From Deltaproteobacteria bacterium (GTDB lineage: Bacteria; Desulfobacterota; BSN033; UBA1163), in contig VGRU01000098.1 of assembly GCA_016875255.1 (NCBI GenBank), positions 1 through 12,003 of the forward strand: a stretch of 12,003 nt of DNA, in the 5' to 3' direction. The position numbers and the translations under genes are program-made. Under the pieces are notes generated by a model. It did no database searches. It saw nothing but the letters and a program-made list of their open reading frames with translations, and had not been told where the DNA came from. Below, piece after piece: positions 1-6,157 of the stretch. Numbering within the stretch: the first letter of the stretch is position 1; every line of letters starts with the position of its first letter.

Positions 1-2691
1 TTCTCACTACCCTCAAAGTTCACAGCAGAAACTCTCGCAAAAGAACTTGCCACGCGAACCCGTTTTCTTAGAGACCAGATCATTAAGGAGGAACTGCGCG
101 AAGCTTCGACCTCCGCCGCAAAGAAGATTCTTGGCTTCTATGAAGCATTCCAGAAACATCTCATTTTCAACCTTAAGCCGGATGAGTTTGCCGACCTCTA
201 TGCCCAGACCATCACCTATGGCCTCTTTGCCGCGAGAACCCGTGCCAATGGAGCATTCAATCGAATCCTGGCTTATGATCTGATTCCCAAGACCATCGGT
301 ATCTTGCGCGATATCTTCCACTTCATTTCATTTGACCCGCCTGAGCAACTTCAGGCGACTGTTGATGACATTGCGGAAGTCCTCGCCGTCGCAGATGTGA
401 GGAACATCCTTCACCAGTATTTCAAAGAGGGCAAAGGAAGCGATCCGATTTTTCATTTCTACGAGACGTTCCTTGCCGAGTACAACCCTAAAGAGCGTGA
501 GCGACGGGGCGTTTATTACACGCCCGAGCCTGTTGTCTCTTACATTGTCCGCTCTCTTAACATCATCCTCAAAGAAAGATTTTCAAGGCAGGACGGGTTT
601 GCAACGCAATCCGTTACAGTGCTCGATCCTGCCGGCGGAACGCTTACCTTCCTCGCTGAGGCGGCAAAACTCGCCGTGGAAGAATTTGTCAGCAAGTACG
701 GTGATGGCTCAAAGGGAAAATTTCTTGAGGACCACATCCTCAAGCACTTTTTCGCCTTCGAGTTGATGATGGCTCCATACGCAGCAGGCCACTTGAAGAT
801 GGGCTATCTTCTGGAAGAACTCGGACACAAATTAACGGGCGATGAACGATTCCAGTTCTATCTGACAAATACGCTTGAGATGGAAGAACTTGCTCAGACA
901 TCGCTTCCGGGAATGACCTCCCTTTCGGAAGAGTCCCACCTTGCCGCCAAAGTAAAGAAAGAGAGGCCGATTCTTGTCATCCTTGGCAACCCGCCCTACT
1001 CAGGACACTCAGCCAATAAGGGCGATTGGATTAAAGAACAGATTGAGACCTATAAGAAGGTGGATGGGAAACCCCTCGGCGAGAAAAACCCCAAGTGGCT
1101 TCAGGATGACTATGTTAAATTTATCAGATTTGCTCAATGGAAGATTGACCAGATTGGCGAAGGTGTCCTCGGGTTCATCACGAATCACAGCTATCTCGAT
1201 AACCCTACGTTTCGGGGAATGCGGCAATCGCTGATGAACTCTTTTGATGAAATATACATCCTCGATCTTCACGGCAATTCACTCAAAAAAGAAAAAGCTC
1301 CTGGTGGCTCAAAAGATGAGAATGTTTTCGACATTCAGCAGGGCGTTGCCATTGGCCTTTTTGTAAAAAGAAAAAAGAGCGCTACTTCAAAAATCATAAG
1401 ACATGGTGAGATTTGGGGTGTACGGGGGCAGAAATACACATGGTTGAAAAAACATGACTTGAAAAAGACAGGCTGGAGAGAGCTTAAGCCTGTTCCACCC
1501 TTCTACCTTTTCGTTCCAAGAGATGAAAGATTGAACAAACGATTCCAGTCCTATCCGAGCATTCCAGCGATTTTCCCTGTAAACAGCGTGGGAATAGTGA
1601 CAGCCAGAGATCATTTTGTTATTGACTTTCAGAAAGCTCCGCTTCAACGTCGTATTGAACAATTTGCCAACCCTTCTCTGGACGACAGTTTTATCGCTCA
1701 AGCATTTAGTCTGAAAGACACGGGGGCATGGAAGCTAAAGGCCGCTCGGAACGAGATTATAGATGACAAAGAAAGAGGCAAACATTACACCCAAATTCTT
1801 TATCGCCCCTTTGATATCCGGCACTTGTTCTATCACGATGCCGTCATCGAACGAGGACGCAGGGAAGTCATGTGCCACATGCTTCAACCAAATCTTGCGC
1901 TGTTGACACATCGCCGAGAAGAAATCCAAATTCCTTACACGCATTTTCTTGTCACAAATCTTATTTCAGAACATGGGGCCCTTTCTTCGAAGACTACCAA
2001 CTACCATTTTCCACTTTATCTTTATAGAGAATCTGATTCCAGCGGCTCAAGACGGAGAACGGGAGTTTCTCGATATCAAACCATGTTCGTTTTTGAACCG
2101 GCGGCAGCATACTCGATTCGGCATGCGAACATCAGTTCTGACTTGCTTATATCATTATCAAATGCTTATAAAAAGGAGGCCTCGCCTGAAAATATTTTCC
2201 ATTACATCTATGCTGTTCTCTATTCTAATGCCTATCGTAAAAAATATGCGGAGTTTTTGAAGACCGATTTTCCCCGGGTCCCATTCACAAAAGACTACAA
2301 GCTTTTTAACAAGCTTGCCGGAAAGGGCGAGGCGCTTGTTGAACTTCACCTGTTCAAGTCCGGGAAGCTTATTAAACCCATTGCCAAATGTGAAGGTTCT
2401 GGCAACCTCCGTGTGGAAAAAGTGACTTACGATCCAACCAAAGCCTGTGTTTATATTAATCCTGAGAAATGGTTCACTGGTGTTCCTCCCGAGGTCTGGG
2501 AATATCATATTGGAGGTTATCAGGTTTCAGAGAAATGGCTTAAGGACCGCAAAGGCAGACAGCTTTCATTCGAAGAAGTATCTCACTACGCCAGGGTAGT
2601 AACAGCCATTGCAGAGACAATCACCATACAAAGGTCTCTTGACGATCTATTTGCAGAAGTCGAAACAAACCTTTTCGAAGTGAGGCTGTGA
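1..2691 (+). CDS. Type ISP-like restriction/modification DNA methyltransferase, 5'-partial
   Basis: The reading frame is open from base 1 and ends at TGA 2689-2691, so the start lies upstream of the window; 896 residues are visible. An adenine-N6 methyltransferase core is evident: a GVYYTP motif just ahead of the core, SAM-binding motif I as DPAGGTLTF (from about visible residue 209), and catalytic motif IV NPPY (residues 330-333). The last ~100 residues, with YINPEKWFTGVPPEVWEYHIGGY in segments and KWLKDRKGRQLS, resemble the C-terminal specificity region of type ISP enzymes such as LlaGI/LlaBIII. That family joins nuclease, translocase, methylase and DNA recognition in one chain; any nuclease or helicase part would be upstream and unseen, so a smaller type IIG enzyme or solitary methylase is possible. 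Motif I has GG where CG is usual (DPACGTG), a modest departure. The gene sits at the edge of an accessory pocket with a toxin-antitoxin cassette. Confidence 0.88.
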   Translation, partial: FSLPSKFTAETLAKELATRTRFLRDQIIKEELREASTSAAKKILGFYEAFQKHLIFNLKPDEFADLYAQTITYGLFAARTRANGAFNRILAYDLIPKTIGILRDIFHFISFDPPEQLQATVDDIAEVLAVADVRNILHQYFKEGKGSDPIFHFYETFLAEYNPKERERRGVYYTPEPVVSYIVRSLNIILKERFSRQDGFATQSVTVLDPAGGTLTFLAEAAKLAVEEFVSKYGDGSKGKFLEDHILKHFFAFELMMAPYAAGHLKMGYLLEELGHKLTGDERFQFYLTNTLEMEELAQTSLPGMTSLSEESHLAAKVKKERPILVILGNPPYSGHSANKGDWIKEQIETYKKVDGKPLGEKNPKWLQDDYVKFIRFAQWKIDQIGEGVLGFITNHSYLDNPTFRGMRQSLMNSFDEIYILDLHGNSLKKEKAPGGSKDENVFDIQQGVAIGLFVKRKKSATSKIIRHGEIWGVRGQKYTWLKKHDLKKTGWRELKPVPPFYLFVPRDERLNKRFQSYPSIPAIFPVNSVGIVTARDHFVIDFQKAPLQRRIEQFANPSLDDSFIAQAFSLKDTGAWKLKAARNEIIDDKERGKHYTQILYRPFDIRHLFYHDAVIERGRREVMCHMLQPNLALLTHRREEIQIPYTHFLVTNLISEHGALSSKTTNYHFPLYLYRESDSSGSRRRTGVSRYQTMFVFEPAAAYSIRHANISSDLLISLSNAYKKEASPENIFHYIYAVLYSNAYRKKYAEFLKTDFPRVPFTKDYKLFNKLAGKGEALVELHLFKSGKLIKPIAKCEGSGNLRVEKVTYDPTKACVYINPEKWFTGVPPEVWEYHIGGYQVSEKWLKDRKGRQLSFEEVSHYARVVTAIAETITIQRSLDDLFAEVETNLFEVRL

Positions 2692-2739
2692 GCAGTAAGG
2701 TTTGGGGTCTGACTTGATTATGACTTTAAGGGAAATGAA

Positions 2740-2797
2740 GAGGACCTTGACGATCCAGCGTATGGCTGACAGCCGTCGTTGATTTAGGTCGTTGGGC
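2740..2797 (+). other. Integron-type attC-like site 1 (degenerate 5' arm)
   Basis: The 3' core GTTGGGC (2791-2797) fits the R' consensus GTTRRRY perfectly. Upstream, TCCAGCG (2754-2760) can pair with CGTTGA (2778-2783), leaving one extrahelical C, as in L''/L' boxes of attC. Between them GGCT-GAC-AGCC forms a small terminal stem. The same TCCAGCG box lies exactly 37 bases before the R' core in the second site at 3352-3409, and about 31 of 44 positions agree between the two. The matching R'' box (expected GCCCAAC) is not visible upstream, so the 5' arm is decayed or replaced. I see nothing recognisable in the 48 bases between the methyltransferase stop and this site. Confidence 0.5.
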
Positions 2798-2807
2798 TTA
2801 AGAGAAA

Positions 2808-2836
2808 TTGATATCTGGTTCATTCCGTGCTATTCT
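2808..2836 (+). promoter_or_regulatory. Sigma70-type promoter for the toxin-antitoxin pair
   Basis: TTGATA (2808-2813) is followed after 17 bases by TATTCT (2831-2836), preceded by TGC as an extended -10. Transcription would begin near 2843, just ahead of the AGGAGG ribosome site at 2851-2856. The promoter lies just inside the putative cassette boundary at 2791/2792, as expected of cassettes that carry their own promoter. Confidence 0.65.
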
Positions 2837-2863
2837 ATCAAGTGAAAAACAGGAGGCAATGCT

Positions 2864-3052
2864 ATGTCAACAGTGATGGAAAAGGAGGAAGCCCACAAAC
2901 TCATCGATCGAATGCCCTCAAGCGCCACATGGGATGATCTGATGCGCGAAATATACGTCCGCGAGGCGATTGAACGCGGGCTGGCCGACAGCAAGGCAGG
3001 CCGCACCAAAGACGTGAAAGAGGTACGGGCGAAGTACGGCTTGCCAGAATGA
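2864..3052 (+). CDS. Antitoxin of a RelB/ParD-like type II toxin-antitoxin module
   Basis: This 62-residue acidic/helical protein has the stretch ATWDDLMREIYVREAIERGL followed by a disordered-looking tail ending VRAKYGLPE. That pattern is typical of short antitoxins paired with ParE/RelE toxins. The family binds and neutralises the toxin through its C-terminal tail and usually represses its own promoter as the TA complex. The ATG at 2864 is well placed 7 bases after a perfect AGGAGG (2851-2856); a second in-frame ATG at 2876 has a poorer site. The stop codon overlaps the toxin start by 4 bases (ATGA), giving translational coupling. Identity as antitoxin rests mainly on the operon layout and family resemblance; the DNA-binding fold is not clear by eye. 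Confidence 0.82.
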   Translation: MSTVMEKEEAHKLIDRMPSSATWDDLMREIYVREAIERGLADSKAGRTKDVKEVRAKYGLPE

Positions 3053-3351
3053 AAGTTCACTGGACAGATACAGCGGAGGGACATCTCGACGCCCTCTACG
3101 CTTACATTGCTCAGGATTCGCCCGGGTATGCCAAGCGAATGGTGGATCGGCTTACCCGAAGATCTCATCAGATTGCCAACTTCCCATTCTCAGGCCGCAG
3201 AGTTCCTGAATACGATATTGACCAGATTCGTGAAGTAATCGAAGGTCCCTACCGTATCATCTACCACATTAAGCCGGATCAGATTGACGTTCTGGCCGTC
3301 ATTCACGGGGCAATGGATGTTCTTCGTTCGTCAGAAGAAGAGGATGACTGA
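3049..3351 (+). CDS. RelE/ParE-family toxin
   Basis: The 100-residue product has the signature of the RelE/ParE superfamily: N-terminal VHWTDTAEGHLDALYAYIAQDSP, a central FPFSGRRVPEY, then REVIEGPYRIIYHI and a final beta strand IDVLAVIHGA. Members either inhibit DNA gyrase (ParE) or cleave mRNA on the ribosome (RelE); the PxSGRxVPE and YRIIY features fit the ParE-like group better, but the target cannot be decided from sequence. The start overlaps the antitoxin stop by 4 bases, so the two are co-translated. Length is normal and the reading frame intact, so the module looks functional. The attC-like site begins on the base after the TGA stop (3349-3351), a spacing characteristic of integron cassettes. 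The DVLRSSEEEDD end is strongly acidic. Confidence 0.88.
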   Translation: MKVHWTDTAEGHLDALYAYIAQDSPGYAKRMVDRLTRRSHQIANFPFSGRRVPEYDIDQIREVIEGPYRIIYHIKPDQIDVLAVIHGAMDVLRSSEEEDD

Positions 3352-3409
3352 GCCGAACAAATCTCTCCAGCGAATGCTTTACGGCCACCGGTGATTTCAG
3401 ATGTTCGAC
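3352..3409 (+). other. Integron-type attC-like site 2
   Basis: This 58-bp site starts with GCCGAAC (3352-3358) and ends with GTTCGAC (3403-3409), which are inverted copies of each other with one mismatch. Next to them AAATCT and AGAT extend the stem with a two-base bulge. TCCAGCG (3366-3372) pairs imperfectly with CCGGTGA, again leaving an extrahelical C. Spacing from TCCAGCG to the R' core is 37 bases, the same as in site 1. R boxes deviate at the fourth base from RYYYAAC/GTTRRRY. If real, the cassette between the two cleavage points (2791/2792 to 3403/3404) is 612 bp and contains only the toxin-antitoxin pair and its promoter. No integrase gene is seen in the window. Confidence 0.6.
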
Positions 3410-3495
3410 GGTATGGATCTCCTTCCGGAACCCTTTTATCCCTTGAGGAACTTCGGACAAGAATAGGAAAAAGGAAATGACATGATTCTTTTGCA

Positions 3496-3717
3496 GTGAA
3501 TATAATGAACCTGAAGAAAGTCAATTCCAGGATGGTATATGCAATAGGGTACGACCCCAAGTCGAAAACTTTGGAAGTGGTTTTCAGAAGTGGAAAGGCA
3601 TGGGGATACGAAGAGGTTCCGAAAAAGGTTTACCAAGAATTACTAAAATCAGAATCGATTGGTTCATACATCCGCGAGAATATCATCGATTGTTATCCAT
3701 CCTATCCCATTAGATAG
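3496..3717 (+). CDS. KTSC-domain small protein
   Basis: The 73-residue product matches the KTSC domain: VNSRMVYAIGYDPKSKTLEV, then VFRSGKAWGYEEVPKKVYQELL, then SESIGSYIRENI. The domain's function is not established; it is common in small accessory proteins, some in mobile or integron contexts. The start is uncertain. GTG 3496 gives the whole domain, ATG 3505 is next, and neither has a ribosome site at normal distance. A five-codon mini-frame (ATG 3482 to TGA 3497-3499) with AGGA 6 bases ahead ends in GTGA overlapping the GTG start, so reinitiation is possible. TATAAT at 3501-3506 with ATGACA 18 bases upstream resembles a promoter but would start transcription inside the gene, so it may be chance. 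A MITE sits at the stop codon; the empty site would have stopped at the same residue. Confidence 0.75.
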   Translation: MNIMNLKKVNSRMVYAIGYDPKSKTLEVVFRSGKAWGYEEVPKKVYQELLKSESIGSYIRENIIDCYPSYPIR

Positions 3718-3943
3718 AGTCTGCCCATAAACTAACGGTTCCTAAAAAGGTCGTCATTCCGGTCCCGTATCAAGTACGGGATAAACTCCAGCCGGAATCC
3801 AGGTTTCCCGATGAAAATTGGGATCCAGTCTCTAAAGTGGTTCCCGACTTTCGTCGGGACGACGTCTGGATGCCCCCGTATCAAGCACGGGGCAGGCTCC
3901 TCAAGTCCGGCATGACGGAAAAAGGACATTTATAAACGGACTC
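3717..3943. mobile_element. MITE-like element, family A copy 1 (227 bp)
   Basis: The element begins GAGTCTG and ends GGACTC, with inverted AT-rich inner ends (CATAAACTA / TTTATAAA). It is flanked by a perfect, non-palindromic 6-bp direct repeat TAGATA at 3711-3716 and 3944-3949, indicating insertion with target duplication. It encodes no protein. Inside are hairpins: CCCGTATCAAGTACGGG (3764-3780), TCCCGACTTTCGTCGGGA (from about 3842) and CCCCGTATCAAGCACGGGG (3874-3892). Compared with copy 2 it carries two extra palindromic modules. The insertion completes the KTSC stop as TAG. Between it and the next gene (3950-4046) I see no gene. Confidence 0.8.
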
Positions 3944-4046
3944 TAGATAACAAAGTCCTTTCTCACATCAAATTTGAGTCCACACTCCGCAATCTCTCCG
4001 AGCCAGAGGGCTCTCTGAGCCGGAGGCCGAATTCCACAATCCGCAT

Positions 4047-5171
4047 TCAGGCCAGGATATCCTTCAACGCTCCCATGAGGCAATGAATATATCGGAGCTT
4101 GCAGGTTTCTCCCATGAGGCCGACCCTCCATATTTTGCCTTTTAGGTAGCCTAACCCTCCTCCCACTTCAATGTTATATTCGTTTAAAAGCCTCGATCGC
4201 ATTTTTGCATCATCCACCCCATCCGGGAGAACCACTGAGGTGAGCATGGGCAGACGATAGCCTTCCTGGGCAAAGAGTTTGAATCCAAGACCCTCCAGTT
4301 CCATCTTTAAACGATCTCCCAGGGTCTGATGGCGCTCGAACCTTGCCTCCAGCCCTTCTTCAAAGATAATCTTCAGCCCTTCCCTCAAAGCGTAGAACAT
4401 CGAGGCAGGAGCCGTATGATGATACACCCTCTCCTCCCCCCAATATTTTTCAAGCAGGGTGAGATCGAGATAGAAACTCTGCACTTTTGTCTTACGGGAA
4501 TGGAGAACATCCATGGCCTTGGAGCTCACCGTGATCGGAGAAAGCCCTGGGGGAACGCCAAGGCACTTCTGGGAGCTTCCGTAGCAGACATCGATTCCCC
4601 ATTCATCGACTCTCACATCATACCCTCCCACTGTAGTCACCGAATCCACAACCAGAAGGGTATCCGTTCGTTTACAGTAAGCCCCAATCTCTTCAAGAGG
4701 CTGTCTCACTCCAGTAGAAGTCTCGCCATGAACCATGCCGCACACCTTAGCCTTGGGATGTTCCCTCAAAGCCTTGATCATCTTTTCCGGCTCAATCATC
4801 TTACCCCATTCTTCTTCGACCCGGATCACTTTTGCACCAGATCGGGAAGCCACCTGCGTCATCCTGTCTGCAAAGAAACCATTGACTCCAATCACAACCA
4901 CATCTCCGGGTTCAACAAAATTGACAAACGATGTCTCCATCCCCGCGCTCCCTGTGGCAGAGATAGCCAGGGTGACCCGGTTCTTTGTCTGAAACACACC
5001 CCTTAACATCTCGCTGATTTCGTCCATGCAGGCTAAAATTTGGGGATCGAGATAACCGATGACCGGGTTGGACATTGCTTGATAAACCCGGTAATGGACA
5101 TTGCTCGGCCCGGGGCCCATCAGAATTCGGTAACTTGGATGATTATCTCCTCCCATCCATTTTTCCATCAT
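4047..5171 (-). CDS. Class V PLP-dependent aminotransferase, alanine/serine-glyoxylate type
   Basis: The 374-residue protein shows fold-type I, class V features: N-terminal MGPGPSNVHYRVYQAM, the ISATGSAGMETSFVN phosphate-binding segment, VVDSVTTVGG with the pyridine-binding Asp at residue 176, and SSQKCLGVPPGLSP with the PLP lysine at residue 202. The family interconverts alanine or serine with glyoxylate/pyruvate in the cytoplasm; related members handle phosphonates or other amino acids, so the exact substrate is open. Length is normal. The start is ATG 5171 or the adjacent ATG 5168: an AGGAGG precedes them by 4 and 7 bases, so the second may be better spaced. The gene stands alone on the minus strand with a MITE on each side; the upstream copy ends only 20 bases before AGGAGG, so any promoter is either in the element or has been displaced by it. 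Confidence 0.85.
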   Translation of the reverse strand: MMEKWMGGDNHPSYRILMGPGPSNVHYRVYQAMSNPVIGYLDPQILACMDEISEMLRGVFQTKNRVTLAISATGSAGMETSFVNFVEPGDVVVIGVNGFFADRMTQVASRSGAKVIRVEEEWGKMIEPEKMIKALREHPKAKVCGMVHGETSTGVRQPLEEIGAYCKRTDTLLVVDSVTTVGGYDVRVDEWGIDVCYGSSQKCLGVPPGLSPITVSSKAMDVLHSRKTKVQSFYLDLTLLEKYWGEERVYHHTAPASMFYALREGLKIIFEEGLEARFERHQTLGDRLKMELEGLGFKLFAQEGYRLPMLTSVVLPDGVDDAKMRSRLLNEYNIEVGGGLGYLKGKIWRVGLMGETCKLRYIHCLMGALKDILA

Positions 5172-5198
5172 CGATCCTCCTATAACGCTTTTTAATTA

Positions 5199-5379
5199 GA
5201 GTCTGTTTATAAACTATCGATTTCCAAAAAAGTTGTCATTCCGGCGGAAGCCGGAATCCAGGGTTCCCGGTGAAAACCGGGATCCAGTCTTTGAGATGGT
5301 TCCCGACTTTCGTCGGGACGACGTCTGGATGCCGGATCAAGTCCGGCATGACGGAAAAAGACCATTTATAAATAGACTC
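5199..5379. mobile_element. MITE-like element, family A copy 2 (181 bp)
   Basis: Ends GAGTCTGTTTATAAA and TTTATAAATAGACTC form a 15-bp terminal inverted repeat with one mismatch. The 6-bp sequence TAATTA flanks it on both sides (5193-5198, 5380-5385). Most of the body matches copy 1 at 3717-3943, including TCCCGACTTTCGTCGGGA and the block GACGACGTCTGGATGCC. It contains the hairpin ATTCCGGCGGAAGCCGGAAT. It has no coding capacity. It sits immediately upstream of the aminotransferase gene. Confidence 0.8.
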
Positions 5380-5385
5380 TAATTA

Positions 5386-5687
5386 ATGCAGCAAGATAAC
5401 AATAACATCCTTAAGATAGTCAAGATATCGATTTATAAAATCCTTCCCCACCTCCCTTTTCCAAAGGGAGGAGAAATATTTCCCCCTTTTGCCCTCCGGG
5501 TCAGAGACCGCTCTGGGTCGGAGACCAAAGGGGGATGAAGGGGGATTAGATAACTTTTTTCAAACAGCTAAATTGATACTAAAATTTTAAGTTTTTCAAC
5601 CTTAACACTTTGGCCAATTCAATAGCAAGTCGTTTGAGGTTTGAGGGATTTGCCTCTAACCTCAAACCTCCATCCTCCAACATCAAT
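5386..5687. repeat. Intergenic region with C-rich and GAGGTTT hairpins
   Basis: No gene is visible in these 302 bases. CCTCCCTTT (5451-5459) and AAAGGGAGG (5463-5471) form a perfect 9-bp hairpin with a 3-base loop. Further copies of the word follow as TTTCCCCCTTTT (about 5479-5490) and, inverted, CAAAGGGGGATGAAGGGGG (from about 5523), enclosing two GGGTC(A/G)GAGACC units. Near the metallopeptidase end, GAGGTTTGAGG (5636-5646) and CCTCAAACCTC (5660-5670) form a perfect 11-bp hairpin. This last one is 17 bases past the metallopeptidase stop and might end its transcript, but no U-run follows on that strand. Confidence 0.6.
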
Positions 5688-6062
5688 TCACTCCTCCTCC
5701 AGCTCTTCCAATCTATCCTCGTCCAGGCCGAAGTAATGACCCACCTCGTGGATCACCACCTCCCTGACTTTCTCTTCGATCTCTTTTTTTGTGTGACAGA
5801 TTGATTCGATGGGGAGTTGAAAGAGGGTGATTTTATCCGGAAGAACATTTCCATAATAAAACCCCCTCTGATCGATCGGGACTCCCTGGTAGAGCCCTAA
5901 CAAATCAAAAGGGGATTTCAAACCCATCTCCGAAAGGAGTTCCGGAGGAGGTTGATTCTCAATCACCACATCGACGTTCTCCATCCGGTTTTTTATAAAC
6001 CATGGAAGGTCCTTCAGTGCTAAGACTACTAATTTTTCAAACTCTTTTCGAGTCAATTTCAT
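5688..6062 (-). CDS. Zincin-like metallopeptidase family protein (DUF1025-type)
   Basis: The 124-residue protein ends with VVIHEVGHYFGLDEDRLEELEEE, a HExxH zinc motif with a following Asp as in the small minimal zincins of the metallopeptidase family PF06262. The mid-section YQGVPIDQRGFYYGNVLPDKITLFQ is also characteristic. Members are small soluble proteins; the substrate and even proteolytic activity of most are unproven. The catalytic residues are intact. The start is ATG 6062 (MKLTRKEF), chosen because it gives the normal family length; no Shine-Dalgarno sequence is seen because a CTTGAACCC tandem repeat runs up to 7 bases before the start. It lies 95 bases downstream of the acetoacetyl-CoA synthetase gene on the same strand and may share its transcript, but no functional link is evident. 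Confidence 0.88.
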   Translation of the reverse strand: MKLTRKEFEKLVVLALKDLPWFIKNRMENVDVVIENQPPPELLSEMGLKSPFDLLGLYQGVPIDQRGFYYGNVLPDKITLFQLPIESICHTKKEIEEKVREVVIHEVGHYFGLDEDRLEELEEE

Positions 6063-6068
6063 AAGAAA

Positions 6069-6154
6069 GGGTTCAAGGGTTCAAGGGTTCCAGGGTTCAA
6101 GGTTTATTCTTAAGTCTTCACTAGACCCCTTGACCACTTGACCCCTTGGACCCT
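6069..6154. repeat. GGGTTCAAG tandem word with inverted mirror
   Basis: From 6069 to 6102 the word GGGTTCAAG (and GGGTTCCAG) repeats about four times at roughly 9-base period. From 6124 to 6154 the complementary form (GACCCCTTGACC, ACTTGACCCC, TTGGACCC) appears. The two halves could form a long imperfect hairpin in the transcript between the synthetase and the metallopeptidase. This fills nearly all of the 95-base gap. Confidence 0.7.
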
Positions 6155-6157
6155 CTT

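Noticed and set aside
2697..2735. TTTGGGGTCTGACTTGATTA stretch after the methyltransferase, reminiscent of insertion-element ends
   Set aside because: There is only one copy, with no partner repeat or transposase in the window, so it cannot be supported.
3990..4030. GAGCC-AGAGGGCTCTCT-GAGCC as a terminator for the aminotransferase
   Set aside because: The stem is only about five pairs, the outer GAGCC copies are direct and not inverted, and there is no U-run.
4329..5006. Long plus-strand open frame (225 codons) opposite the aminotransferase
   Set aside because: It is wholly antisense to a gene with clear PLP motifs, and its translation shows no family pattern.
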